DNA of 64,000 nt from Bradyrhizobium xenonodulans (GTDB lineage: Bacteria; Pseudomonadota; Alphaproteobacteria; Rhizobiales; Xanthobacteraceae): positions 1,642,501-1,706,500 of the forward strand of contig NZ_CP089391.1 of NCBI RefSeq assembly GCF_027594865.1. Reading direction: 5' to 3'. The notes under the pieces are model-generated. The model had not been told where the DNA came from. It saw only the letters and a list, made by a program, of their open reading frames with translations, and did no database searches. Below, one piece after another: positions 27,158 through 36,678 of this stretch. Made by a program: the position numbers and the translations under genes. Position 1 is the stretch's first letter. The number at the start of each line of letters is the position of its first letter.

Positions 27158-28500
27158 GTTCGGTACATTCGAGATCTAGTGAAGATCCTCAGGCCGGCAG
27201 AGTCGTTGCCATATTTCCGTGGGGAAATTGTATCGAAGACTTTTTGGACGGCATCGGTATTTCGCTAGACAAGTTTTGTGATGAGATGACGGGTGGGTGG
27301 TTGTTTGGTTACGTTTCCGCGCTGCAATCCGTACGACTTGTGCCAGTACTGTATTGCTATTCGCGCGCGATCGACGCGCCCGAGCAGCGTGTTCACTTGC
27401 CCAGTGGATGTGCAATACGACTTGTTCCGTTGCCGCGCCTCTATCGTTTACTTACACGCGGGATGATCAATCCATACGCTTGGCGCGCAAGGGATGCGTT
27501 CCACGGCAGGAGCAGATTATACGATCCGATCGCTGAGTTCGCTTTTCAGCTCAGCCCGTATTTTGCAATCGCGCGATCGAATCTTACTCGCTCACTTCGC
27601 GCAGATGGATGCGCTGCTGTTCTGGTCCAGGAATATGAGGATCCGAGGTTCGACAGAATTGTTGGTATCGGGCAGCGCGCCAGAATACCTGTCTTTGCTA
27701 CTTTCCAGGGGGGCGACCGCCACTTCAGATACCTGGAAGATTACACCCGGCCAAAAGCAATTGCGCAGTCGGCGGGTCTCATTATTGCGAGTGCGACAGA
27801 AGCAGAACGTGTCAAGGAGCGGTATCGCCCGTGCTGTCCGATTGTGGACATTCCTAACCCAATAGACCTCAGTATTTGGTTTCGAGAACCGCGAGACGAG
27901 GCGCGCCGTGTGCTAGGCTGGAATCGCGGAGAACGCGTCGCAATCTATCACGGCCGCATCGATATCCACCGTAAAGGCCTCGATGTTCTCCTCTCTGCCT
28001 GGAACCGCGTGCGGGTCTCCATGCCCGAAGCGCCGGTCAGGTTGGTCGTGATCGGCGATGGTCCAGACAGAGACAAATTTCGTGAGTTGGTAGGAAGGGT
28101 CGACGCTGCCACCCTAACGTGGATTCCCAACTATATCCTTGACCGCCCTACTATGCGTCGCATGTTGAGCGCTGCTGACGTCGGAGTGACGGCTTCGCGT
28201 CACGAAGGCTTTGCAGTAGCCCCGTTGGAAGCCATGGCGTGCGGACTGCCGATTGTGGCGACTGATGCCCCTGGGATTCCCGAGATTCTACGAGGCGGTC
28301 GCAAGGTAGGAGGAATATTGTGTTCGCGCAATGATATAACTGCGCTGGCGCTAGGTCTCGCGGAGTTGCTTTCAGATTCCGGAAAGGCCGAAGAATACGG
28401 GCACTTGGCGAGGCTAAGCGTAGAGAAGCGTTTTGGGCTTCGGCAGGTCGGCCGCAGACTCGCCGAATTGATTGGCAAATCACGTAGGAGCCCTTCGTAA
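27154..28500 (+). CDS. Family 4 glycosyltransferase
   Basis: 448 residues from ATG 27154, which overlaps the previous stop (ATGA). The N-domain has VVAIFPWGNCIEDFLDGIGI, an uncommon opening, and VFATFQGGDRHFRYLED. The C-domain is canonical: VAIYHGRIDIHRKGLDVLLS, LVVIGDGPDRDKFREL, and ASRHEGFAVAPLEAMACGLP with the EX7E pair. It closes the UDP-pentose operon, so a pentosyl transfer is plausible. The stop is followed by a decayed transposase region. Confidence 0.87.
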   Translation: MSSVHSRSSEDPQAGRVVAIFPWGNCIEDFLDGIGISLDKFCDEMTGGWLFGYVSALQSVRLVPVLYCYSRAIDAPEQRVHLPSGCAIRLVPLPRLYRLLTRGMINPYAWRARDAFHGRSRLYDPIAEFAFQLSPYFAIARSNLTRSLRADGCAAVLVQEYEDPRFDRIVGIGQRARIPVFATFQGGDRHFRYLEDYTRPKAIAQSAGLIIASATEAERVKERYRPCCPIVDIPNPIDLSIWFREPRDEARRVLGWNRGERVAIYHGRIDIHRKGLDVLLSAWNRVRVSMPEAPVRLVVIGDGPDRDKFRELVGRVDAATLTWIPNYILDRPTMRRMLSAADVGVTASRHEGFAVAPLEAMACGLPIVATDAPGIPEILRGGRKVGGILCSRNDITALALGLAELLSDSGKAEEYGHLARLSVEKRFGLRQVGRRLAELIGKSRRSPS

Positions 28501-28849
28501 GTTGCTGCTGGTTTCTCCGACTAGGGCATGTACTCAATTAAGGCGCAGATGTCAGCTTCTGACGGCCAAACGGAAATCTTTTGATCAATCGGAGCACTGG
28601 TGCTCGTGGCCAGAGCGGACGCAGCCTCATGCCAGCGGATCGCGTGCGAGAACTAGCGCATGTCGGTGATCGGTCTTGTCAGATTGAGTCTTGTGCCCAT
28701 AGTGGCGCGATTCGACCCAACTGCCACGATTTGACCAGGATCGACTCGACCGGCGTTGCCCCGATGATGTCAAGCCTCGCCAGCGAACGTCGCGCCGCCG
28801 AGCTCATGCTTCGGTCCGTGGTCAACGCCTGGCCGCCACATCCTGCTGT
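28501..28849. other. Non-coding region upstream of the IS66 remnant
   Basis: 349 bases with only short, interrupted frames. It may be the older, more decayed 5' part of the same insertion, since a GTAAG at 28498 resembles the usual IS66 end. No intact inverted repeat or target duplication could be paired. Confidence 0.4.
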
Positions 28850-29289
28850 CAGAGGGAGCGGCGAGCCTATCTAGGTACGCGTGGTTCGTCAGATGACGGC
28901 CACTCGGCGTGTAACGGCTTCACCGAATCCGTCGTCCCGGCGACGGGACTTCGCCTATGGCGGCTATGGCAGGCTTTACGAACCGGGCCGCAACGCAGGT
29001 CCGATCCTGGAGCCGCTTGCTGGGGTCCATGCGCGAAGGCCGCTCTTCGTGATGGCTGATCTGGCGGAGAATGCGCGCCGCAAGGTGCAGGGCAAAAAGC
29101 CGTGGTGATCTCGCACATGGCGCTGGAGGCAGTCCGCCGGATCGACGCTTCGAGATTGAGCGAGGTATCAACGTCAGAGTCCCGAACGGCGCCGGGCCGT
29201 TCGCCAGGAGCTGCGCGCGCCGCTGGTCGTCGATTTGGAAACCTGGATGTGTGAGCAAGGCGTCAATAAAACGTCAATTCCGGCATAGT
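28850..29289 (+). pseudogene. Remnant of an IS66-family transposase (TnpC)
   Basis: Broken in several frames. FAYGGYGRLYEPGRNAGPIL leads to HARR and MADLAENARRKVQGKK; a frame change follows to VVISHMALEAVRRIDA, then FEIERGIN, then SPERRRAVRQELRAPLVVDL and ETWMC before a stop at 29287-29289. In intact IS66 transposases these segments occur in this order (AYGGY-LYEPGR, CWAHARR, ALEAV-RID, ERSIN, AVR-PLV-LE-WM). About 145 of some 500 residues remain. It marks a past insertion between the UDP-pentose operon and the methyltransferase gene. Confidence 0.8.
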
Positions 29290-29412
29290 TCTCCACGGCT
29301 GTCCTCCGTCTCCAGATGCTTTGGGCCGACTTAAGTCGCGACCCTGTTTCATCATCTATCGGGGGACAGCCACCTTGATCACCCCTTGCTCGGAGAGGGC
29401 CCATTACGGCAT

Positions 29413-30192
29413 CTAGTCAACTCGCCATGCAGCGACGTGCTCGGATCCTTGCGAATGACCCCGGTCCAACCCGTATCCGAGATATGTCAGAGGACTGGTT
29501 GCTATCCAAAGCGCCAGTTTGGAACGGCGATTGAGATTGGAAAAGGCGATATCGTGACCGATCGCGGTCGAAGGGCTGCAAAAGCTTGCCAATTTGTTTG
29601 GCTGCCGTTCGAATAGTTGCGTCAGGTCAGTCTCACTATAGCCCCGGCGTACATGCCCCCATTCAGCGAACAATTTCTCTTCCGGCGGGCATAGCGGCTT
29701 CATGATTCGAAAGTGGGGATAACACCAGGTGTTCTTGGGTGTACTTAGAAGGATCCAGCCTCCACTGCGGACAACACGCCTCACTTCCCGCGCAGCGGCG
29801 AAATCATCAACAACATGCTCGAGTAAGTCGAACAGGACAACCGCATCAAAAGATTGGTCAGGAAACGGCAATTTCACCGCGTCGCCGCAAACGAAGCTAA
29901 CGCCCGGCCAGGAGTTACATGGAGCGCTCGCGTAATTCGGATCGACATCGAGATTGACAACCTCGGCCTCCGGATAAAGCAATGCGGAAATGCCACTTCG
30001 GCCTCCTCCAATATCGAGAATTCTTGAAAGAGGTTCGGCTGGAGCTATCCGATGAATCGCGCGCATTTTCTCCCGGTAAAAGAAGCCTAGGGTTAGCGGA
30101 TCGGGAAAGGGATTTCGCGAAAGAAATGCCCCGAGTGCGGCCTTCGTATCGCATGCAGGATCTCGTTCGATCGAGCGCGGCGAGATAATCAT
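29413..30192 (-). CDS. Class I SAM-dependent methyltransferase
   Basis: 259 residues from ATG 30192, which overlaps the upstream GT2 stop by four bases; the longer frame to 30411 lies inside that GT2 gene and is rejected. The SAM motif is ILDIGGGRSGISALLYPEAE, then VVNLDVDP, GDAVKLPFPDQSFDAVVLFD and LLEHVVDD. It is the last gene of the operon starting with the ABC exporter at 34526. A role in methylating the glycan exported by that system is inferred. Confidence 0.82.
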   Translation of the reverse strand: MIISPRSIERDPACDTKAALGAFLSRNPFPDPLTLGFFYREKMRAIHRIAPAEPLSRILDIGGGRSGISALLYPEAEVVNLDVDPNYASAPCNSWPGVSFVCGDAVKLPFPDQSFDAVVLFDLLEHVVDDFAAAREVRRVVRSGGWILLSTPKNTWCYPHFRIMKPLCPPEEKLFAEWGHVRRGYSETDLTQLFERQPNKLASFCSPSTAIGHDIAFSNLNRRSKLALWIATSPLTYLGYGLDRGHSQGSEHVAAWRVD

Positions 30193-31514
30193 GTGCGGTC
30201 CCCGGATGGCCACGGGCGAGATGACGGGTCTATTTTCCAAAACCATCGAAGGGCCTCCAGCCCGCAAATGTAGCCCGTCAATTGAGGAGCGAGCAGGCGC
30301 CAGCGATTCCAGCAAGATGGCCTCAGCGCGGCCAAGATCGCGACAACATAGTGACGAGGCAACGTTAAGAATAACCGCCTCAGATTGCCCGCGTGGCCGT
30401 GGCGGACCCATTGCACCAGCAGCGCAGACACGTGACCCTTCATATAGGCCCGCATTTGGTTCTCAAGCTGCGCTTCCGTATGTCGATGCTCGTGATGCAC
30501 AACGATTGAAGGATCGTATCGGCAGTCATAGCCGGCTGCGAGAATACGATACCAGAACTCGCTATCCTCGCTACATCCCGACGCTCCTGCCCCCAATCTC
30601 TCGTCGAAACCCCCGACTATTTGGAGAGCTGAACGTCGGACGGCCATATTGGCCCCGGCTCCGACGTGCCAGACGGGGGAGCCGAACGGGATCATTGGCC
30701 GGAATACCTGATCTCGGAAACGATGGCTTTGTACGCCGCGTCCGAAGCCTCCCAATTCCATTTCAAAAGAAAGTTGGCTCGAAGTACGCAGTTCCAAGGG
30801 TAGCACAAGCCCGGTGACGCAAAGTACGTCCGGATGCGAGAATGCTGCGCCTATCCGTCTTGCCCATCTGGGGTGAACAACAGCGTCGTCATCCGTGAAA
30901 GCAATTATTGAACCGGAGGTAGCTCGCATACCGGTATTGCGGGCAACGCTCAGACCGGGGCGAGGTTCGGCCACATAGCGCACCTTTTCGCGTCCACGGG
31001 TAATCTCGGCCGTCTCGGGAGAGCTGGGCGCATTATCTACAACAATGATTTCGTGGATGTCCTTGGCAATGCGCGCGAGGCTATCGAGGCATCGTTTCAG
31101 CATCTCTCCGCGATCTCTTGTGCAAACGACGACCGAAATAGTTGCAGGAGATGAAGTAGTCTCAATCTCGCTGCAGGCCCTCGCGAATGCCTCCGAGAGG
31201 GGGGCTGATAACAAATGTTCAAGCGAACCGGTTGCTGAGGGTTGCGGCAAGGAACGATGTAGTCTCAGAGTACCTGGGAAGCTATCAGGGAGGATACGGC
31301 TGCCCACACCCAATGCAACGATGGATGGTATCATTGCCGAGAAGGTCTCTGACAGGATCGGTAGTTGCGCGGCCATGAAGCTCGTTATCCCCACGGGTAT
31401 CTCGTTGGACCATAAAATGACGTAGACGCCTCCCTCCCCCATGTGGACAGAAATAGGAGGAATCGGCTGCGCCAAGTCAACATGCTCCACCCGCCACGGG
31501 GCCTGTAGCATCAT
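30189..31514 (-). CDS. Family 2 glycosyltransferase with N-terminal extension
   Basis: 441 residues. The GT-A core starts only near residue 123 (ATISVVVCTRDRGEMLKRCL), followed by EIIVVDNAPSS, GLSVARNTGMRATSG and the DXD site AFTDDDAVVHPRWA. GASGCSEDSEFWYRILAAGY is on the acceptor side. The first 120 residues form a separate domain (HVDLAQPIPPISV, GVYVILWSNEIPVG) also seen, diverged, in the next upstream gene. The start overlaps that gene's stop (ATGA). Operon order: ABC exporter, GT2, this GT2, methyltransferase. Confidence 0.86.
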   Translation of the reverse strand: MMLQAPWRVEHVDLAQPIPPISVHMGEGGVYVILWSNEIPVGITSFMAAQLPILSETFSAMIPSIVALGVGSRILPDSFPGTLRLHRSLPQPSATGSLEHLLSAPLSEAFARACSEIETTSSPATISVVVCTRDRGEMLKRCLDSLARIAKDIHEIIVVDNAPSSPETAEITRGREKVRYVAEPRPGLSVARNTGMRATSGSIIAFTDDDAVVHPRWARRIGAAFSHPDVLCVTGLVLPLELRTSSQLSFEMELGGFGRGVQSHRFRDQVFRPMIPFGSPVWHVGAGANMAVRRSALQIVGGFDERLGAGASGCSEDSEFWYRILAAGYDCRYDPSIVVHHEHRHTEAQLENQMRAYMKGHVSALLVQWVRHGHAGNLRRLFLTLPRHYVVAILAALRPSCWNRWRLLAPQLTGYICGLEALRWFWKIDPSSRPWPSGDRT

Positions 31515-32728
31515 TGGTAGTGCTCTCTTATTTTGGCGACCCGCCTAACCGATCGATCGTATTCACCCAGCAGACCAATGACGCCGCCCCAAAGCTCGAC
31601 CGCAATCATATTCGGAGGAAGTACGTGCCTGCCTCTCAGGCTCAGCCAAAATTGGCTGAACTGGTCGAGAAACCACCATCTCACTAGTTTTCGAAGTAAA
31701 CGCCGATAGGCTGGATCGGTACGATGTGACTTCACGATGAAGGCCATGTGTGCGAGGCCCCAAGTCCAATATTGGCGCCGGAGCTGAGCGATCTCACGTC
31801 TATGATCGTGCAATACTGCAAACTGCGGCTCGTAAACGAATGGCGCGCCGGTCCGTGCCATTCTATAAAACATATCCAGATCGCCACCGCCGGGGAGCGG
31901 GGCGCCAGTATCGAGGGCCTCGTCGAAGCCGCCTATCTTGAGGACGCTCTCCCTCTCGAAGGCCATGTTGGCGCCCGCTCCGAAGGAGCCTGCGCCGCAC
32001 GGAGCGAGGGGATTGCTGGGATCGACGCTACAGAATCGCTTCTTTCGAAAACCTCGTCGGAATCCCCCTCGGCGTTCAAAAAGGACCTGGGCTTCGGTGT
32101 CGAGACTGAAAGGCAAAACAAGGCCTGTGAACGCCTTTGCATCAGGATTTTCGCTCCAAGCCTCTCTAAACCCGGCAAGCCATCCGGGGCTAACGACGAC
32201 ATCGTCGTCGATATACGCGAGAAAGTGACCTTTGGCCTCATTGAGCGCCCGATTCCGACCAAAGTTGAGTCCGGCTCTCGGCTCAACGACATATTTAACA
32301 CCGGAGTGGCGTGCGACCACGGCAGCGGTTCGTTCATCGGGAGGTGCGTTATCCACTACCAGTACTTCAAAGTCCTCCGCCACGTCCGAGGCTGCTGGAT
32401 TGAGCGATCCTAGAGCCAGTAAGCAACGATCCACCCACTCCGGTCGGTTGCGCGTACAGATCGCAACTGTGACGCTCGGCATGCGGCTTGAGAGATGGTT
32501 CTGTTGTTCATGCCGGATTTGGTCCGCGAGAATCGCTTCGCTCGCTTTGCGCACAATCAGCTGAGCCAATTCGGAGGCATCTACTACCTCGCGGCCTCGG
32601 GCCTCCTCCAGAATAAATTCAATCAACCTACCACGACGAACAAGGATAAGTGCGAGACCCTGATAACCTTTAAGTGCGAGCGAAGGTAATTGTTCGTCGA
32701 GGTCAATTCTGGCAATCAAATAGCGCAT
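31511..32728 (-). CDS. Family 2 glycosyltransferase with N-terminal extension
   Basis: 405 residues from ATG 32728, one base after the ABC exporter stop; the longer frame to 32833 is inside that gene. Residues 1-80 hold the extra domain (IARIDLDEQLPSLALKGYQG, LALILVRRGRLIEF). The GT core follows: SVTVAICTRNRPEWVDRCLL, EVLVVDNAPPDERT, GLNFGRNRALNEAKG, AYIDDDVVVSPGWL, then PLPGGGDLDMFYRMARTG. Tight spacing with the exporter suggests that both act on one product. Confidence 0.86.
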   Translation of the reverse strand: MRYLIARIDLDEQLPSLALKGYQGLALILVRRGRLIEFILEEARGREVVDASELAQLIVRKASEAILADQIRHEQQNHLSSRMPSVTVAICTRNRPEWVDRCLLALGSLNPAASDVAEDFEVLVVDNAPPDERTAAVVARHSGVKYVVEPRAGLNFGRNRALNEAKGHFLAYIDDDVVVSPGWLAGFREAWSENPDAKAFTGLVLPFSLDTEAQVLFERRGGFRRGFRKKRFCSVDPSNPLAPCGAGSFGAGANMAFERESVLKIGGFDEALDTGAPLPGGGDLDMFYRMARTGAPFVYEPQFAVLHDHRREIAQLRRQYWTWGLAHMAFIVKSHRTDPAYRRLLRKLVRWWFLDQFSQFWLSLRGRHVLPPNMIAVELWGGVIGLLGEYDRSVRRVAKIREHYQ

Positions 32729-32729
32729 C

Positions 32730-34526
32730 TCAATCCTCAAAGCCGTTGTTGGTAAGGCCTGCCGTTTGAAAATGGACCATAGAAGCAAAAAGACCTTGAT
32801 TCGCCATGAGCGTTGAATAGTTGCCCTGCTCAACGACCTGACCGCTCCTGATCACCACGATCTGATCAGCGTTGCTTATCGTGTAAAGCCGATGGGCGAT
32901 GATGATGATTGTTACTTCGTCCTTTAGGTTGGCAAGTGTCTGCTGGATCAACCTTTCTGTATTGGTATCTAGGGCGTTGGTCGCTTCGTCCAAAATCAAG
33001 ATGCTTGGATTGCGGATCAAGGCACGCGCCAAGGCTATCCGCTGTCGCTGTCCGCCGGAGAGTCGAATGCCACGGTCACCGATTTCTGTATCGTATCCCT
33101 TCGGTAGCTCATCTATGAACTCGTCCGCATGGGCAAGTTTTGCTGCGGCAATAATTTCTTCGGTCGTCGCATCGAGCCGACCATACGCGATGTTTTCGGC
33201 TACGCTGCAACTAAATAGATGAACGTCTTGCGAGACGATCGCTAGGCGGCCCCGCCAATCCTCTAGCCGAATCTCCGGAAGCGGAATCCCGTCAACCAGG
33301 ACTGCTCCAGCTACTGGGTCGACATTCCGACAAAAAAGATTGATGAGGGTCGTCTTCCCCGCGCCGGAGGGACCAACTATCGCAGTGGTGCGGTTTCTCG
33401 GGACGAACAAGTCGACATTTCTTAGAGCCGGGACTCCCACTTCCTCGTACTGCGCCGTCACGTTCTTCATGGCAATGCCGGTTCGGAGAGCGGCGAAGGG
33501 ACGTTCTCCAGACCGAAATTTGGAATGCGCGCAGCCTCGTTGCACTGAATCAATTTCCATGACGGCGCTTCCCAGCTCCAACAGGCCGGCTCTTGCGGCA
33601 ATCAGTGCTCGGACTCGTGGCTGTAGGCGGTAAAGAATGAGAAGAAACGCGGCGAGAGTCGGGACTCCTGTGCCAGACCAGAATAATACGACTATCCAAA
33701 GCCCAATCGACAACGCTATTAGGACCTCGAACGTCGGCGACGTAAGATTCGACAAAAGTTCGAGGTTTAGAAATTGGCGACGAACATCGTCTGAAGCGTC
33801 AGCGAACCGCTCCTCTTCGTAACGGACGCGACCAAAAATCTGGATGGTCTTTAGACCCGTCAAGCCTTCCCACGTGCGCTTAGTGAAAGTCTCGTTGGCT
33901 GCAAGCGCGGCTTCGCCGAACGGTCTGGTCTTTCGTGTAAGCAGATAAAGCACAAGGACGATCACGCCAACAAAGGGTGTGACGAGTAGGGTTGCCTTCC
34001 AGGAGATGAATAGAAGCGCGCCGATCAAGACGATTGCCGCCGCGGCATCGACAAGAAGCCCGAACAGCACTTTTAGTGCTCGTGCACAGCGCCATGTCTC
34101 GGAGAAAATCGAGTTTGGAATCCGCCCGGACGGTTGGGCATCCAAATAGCCTGCACTGGCAGACAGAATGGATGCGTAAAGCTGCTGCCTCATCCTGTGT
34201 CCCGCTGCGGCGTCCACCGAGGCAAAATGGGCTGCGTTCCAGTAACCAACCAGGGCCTTCAGTAGAACGCTTAGGAGAACCAAGGCGACAAGACCCGGTA
34301 CCTGCCAGCCCGCGGGGATCATACTCACGATCTTAGTCAGATAGGCCGGTAGCTCGCTCGCGTTTCCTTCGCCGTGCAGAACCGCGAGGAGCGGCAGGAA
34401 AAGATAGAGGCCAATTCCCTCGAAGGCGGCCGACAGCAAACCTAGCAAAATGATCGTGGGCAGCGTGCCGCGAGTTAGGTTGAGATTGGGCAGCAACCGT
34501 CTTACTATGGACAATTCGTACTGCAT
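32730..34526 (-). CDS. ABC exporter, fused membrane and ATPase domains (MsbA-like)
   Basis: 598 residues. The membrane domain (about 20-310) has six hydrophobic segments. The ATPase follows: Walker A GPSGAGKT (385-392), Q-loop SQDVHLF, signature LSGGQRQRIALARAL (from 489), Walker B ILILDEATNALD (from 509) and H-loop AHRL. Half-transporters of this type (MsbA, PglK, ExsA) export lipids or lipid-linked saccharides as dimers. It heads an operon with two GT2s and a methyltransferase, so a lipid-linked glycan is the likely cargo. PglK-type flipping as an alternative to Wzx is possible. Confidence 0.9.
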   Translation of the reverse strand: MQYELSIVRRLLPNLNLTRGTLPTIILLGLLSAAFEGIGLYLFLPLLAVLHGEGNASELPAYLTKIVSMIPAGWQVPGLVALVLLSVLLKALVGYWNAAHFASVDAAAGHRMRQQLYASILSASAGYLDAQPSGRIPNSIFSETWRCARALKVLFGLLVDAAAAIVLIGALLFISWKATLLVTPFVGVIVLVLYLLTRKTRPFGEAALAANETFTKRTWEGLTGLKTIQIFGRVRYEEERFADASDDVRRQFLNLELLSNLTSPTFEVLIALSIGLWIVVLFWSGTGVPTLAAFLLILYRLQPRVRALIAARAGLLELGSAVMEIDSVQRGCAHSKFRSGERPFAALRTGIAMKNVTAQYEEVGVPALRNVDLFVPRNRTTAIVGPSGAGKTTLINLFCRNVDPVAGAVLVDGIPLPEIRLEDWRGRLAIVSQDVHLFSCSVAENIAYGRLDATTEEIIAAAKLAHADEFIDELPKGYDTEIGDRGIRLSGGQRQRIALARALIRNPSILILDEATNALDTNTERLIQQTLANLKDEVTIIIIAHRLYTISNADQIVVIRSGQVVEQGNYSTLMANQGLFASMVHFQTAGLTNNGFED

Positions 34527-34975
34527 TTCGTCGATCTTCTTGCCTGATTCCAGATGATTCCCGGACAGCCTCGGAACCTCGGCCTGACCAAGCTCGGCGG
34601 CCTTAGGACGACTTGCCTATCTAACCGGCAGTGAGAGTGTTCTGACATATCTCAACCTTGTTGCCAGCAATATATAGTTAATCCTAGGTCCTCGAAGGCC
34701 GCACGTTAAAGATTGGGCGATTGAAAAGCTTGCCCGGCGATTCGTTATCGCTCCGTGTTATCCGAACTCGCGGCTCTGAGAATCTTTTCTCTGGGTAGTC
34801 CGTTAGTCCGTGTGGACTTAGTACTGTTGATATTCACCTCGTTCAATCAAGTCGGCTCATTAGGTTTAACTAGCAAGCGCATTTCCGAAGTCGATCGGCT
34901 GTTCGGGTGAGTAAGGTTCGTATCCAGCCGTGCCCAGCGGACCAGGCACAGGAGCAAACACGACGCCTGCTTTGG
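34527..34975. other. Non-coding region upstream of the ABC exporter operon
   Basis: 449 bases, AT-richer than its surroundings, with an AATATATAG stretch near 34668-34676 that could serve as a -10 region on the minus strand. No matching -35 box is clear. No coding frame is supported. Confidence 0.45.
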
Positions 34976-36142
34976 CTATGCGTCACCGCGAGGGGTTGCA
35001 ACAGGATCAATCTGCCTTAGGAGGTTCCAGCGATTTATCAACTGTTGCCCCCAACGCATCACCGGCCGCTCCAGAAGATGCCAAGAGATTGACGCAAGGA
35101 CGATCGTTATGCCTAGTGAGATCAACTTAACCAGCCAATGCGGCAGAAAGTGACTAACGCCGAGAGATTCGAAATAGTACGGTACGAAGGCATGAAGGAC
35201 ATAGATTCCGTAACTGGTCGCGCCAATGTATTGAAGGGCCGTGCTAGTCAGCATTTTGCCTGCTAGGCCACCAAAACCGCTAGCTGCCCGCGCAATGGTC
35301 CAGGCGAACACCATAGCTGCCGCTGTGTCTCTAGCCCCAGCTTCCATTAAGAACGACAACTTGCCAGATGGTGACAAAGCCAGGGCCCACCAGAGGCATA
35401 TACCTGCCAAGCCGATCAGCCGGATGACTTCCTTTCTCTCTCGGTAGAGAGCCAGCAGGGCGCCCATAGCCAAAGAATCAAAGCACGCTGGAGGTAAAAC
35501 CCATGCGCCGAAGTCTCCAAATCCTGCAGAGCGCCAGGCCAGACGAAATATCGGAGCTGCTGCGACGAGACCGAGGAAGAGTGTTGGCAGTAAGCGGCGT
35601 GGCACAAGGTAGATGACAAATGGCCAAAACAAATAGAACTGTTCTTCAACGGCCAGACTCCACAACGGACCAACTGGATCACCCCAGGCGCCGTTTCGCA
35701 CAACGTAAAAGTTGGTGAGGTACGTGACGTGCCATAGAAACCCGTCCCGCACTGCATCGATCCCCAAGAGCGCGCCGGCGATCAAGGCGACGAGCAGGAT
35801 AGGATAAAGTCGAAATGCTCTGCGTGAGATGAAGATCACGTACATCGACTTGAAAGAGGCTGCCTCGTCGCTCTCCCGTATCAGAATTGATGTGATGAGA
35901 AATCCACTCAGCACGAAGAAGCATCGTACGCCCAAGCCGCCCCAGTAGATGTCGAAGAGCCAGTATTTCTCGGTGAGATAGTGCGTGTAGATCACAGCCA
36001 ATATGCAAAGTGCGCGCAGGCCGTGAAGTTGGGGCATGAACGCCAAAGAATGGGGGATGGCAGCTCGCATGCTAGGCGGCGGTTCGGTTCCGGCAATGCA
36101 GACTGATCGGCTCAAATCACTATTTGCAGATAGTGACACCAT
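34976..36142 (-). CDS. Acyltransferase-3 family membrane protein, copy 3
   Basis: 388 residues from ATG 36142, which has AGGAAAG eight bases upstream; the frame can be read back to TTG 36187 without a ribosome site. PQLHGLRALCILAVIYTHYL has the conserved histidine, GVRCFFVLSGFLITSILIRE and LWSLAVEEQFYLFWPFVIYL are family marks, and ten or so membrane segments follow. It ends HLLERPVMRWGQQLI as OafA-type proteins do. Presumed O-acetyltransferase. It faces the same way as the ABC operon but a 449-base gap separates them. Confidence 0.88.
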   Translation of the reverse strand: MVSLSANSDLSRSVCIAGTEPPPSMRAAIPHSLAFMPQLHGLRALCILAVIYTHYLTEKYWLFDIYWGGLGVRCFFVLSGFLITSILIRESDEAASFKSMYVIFISRRAFRLYPILLVALIAGALLGIDAVRDGFLWHVTYLTNFYVVRNGAWGDPVGPLWSLAVEEQFYLFWPFVIYLVPRRLLPTLFLGLVAAAPIFRLAWRSAGFGDFGAWVLPPACFDSLAMGALLALYRERKEVIRLIGLAGICLWWALALSPSGKLSFLMEAGARDTAAAMVFAWTIARAASGFGGLAGKMLTSTALQYIGATSYGIYVLHAFVPYYFESLGVSHFLPHWLVKLISLGITIVLASISWHLLERPVMRWGQQLINRWNLLRQIDPVATPRGDA

Positions 36143-36678
36143 TCTGGTGTCTTTCCTAGTAATTGCTGGTTCGAATTGAGAACTCAAAGGGATGTGGCGT
36201 GTGAGCGCAATTGGTATGAAAATTAGGTTGGTGGAGCGCTATCGAAACGAGGCAGCAAGTTCAAGTACGAAGCGATGATGCGATGGTGTGAGAGATCATG
36301 TCACGTTGTTCGGCTTAAAAAGGCTGCTCGCGCAATCGGATTAAGACCGCCGCGCACTAGCTGGAGAAACGCCATCCGCACAATTGACGCCGTCAATGCT
36401 TTCGTTGCGAAGCAAGCAAGATGTGATACGTCGCGTTTACCCTAGAGGTAGCGAGTTCCTTGACAGGAACGGTCGCTGGGCGCACGACATGAGTGCCTGG
36501 ACCCCCGGGAGTGTACGGGTTATCGATAAAGGTGATCGCTAGTGCGTCACTTATTGTAAGCCGTCCTTAAGCGATCCCACAGGGGGCCGGGCTCCTGTCT
36601 CAATTTGTCCTGAAATTTGTAAGTCGCCATTGAGGCCTGTCTTCAATGGTCGTTGTGCAAGGAGAGCACGCGACCATC
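36143..36678. other. Non-coding region upstream of the RTX-GH16 gene
   Basis: 536 bases between divergent genes, long enough to be a regulated promoter region for the large secreted glycanase. It holds a perfect inverted repeat at 36455-36470 (GTTCC-TTGACA-GGAAC) whose centre is a consensus -35 hexamer, but no fitting -10 is present 16-18 bases downstream. AAGGAGAG at 36659-36666 is the ribosome site for the next gene. Confidence 0.4.
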
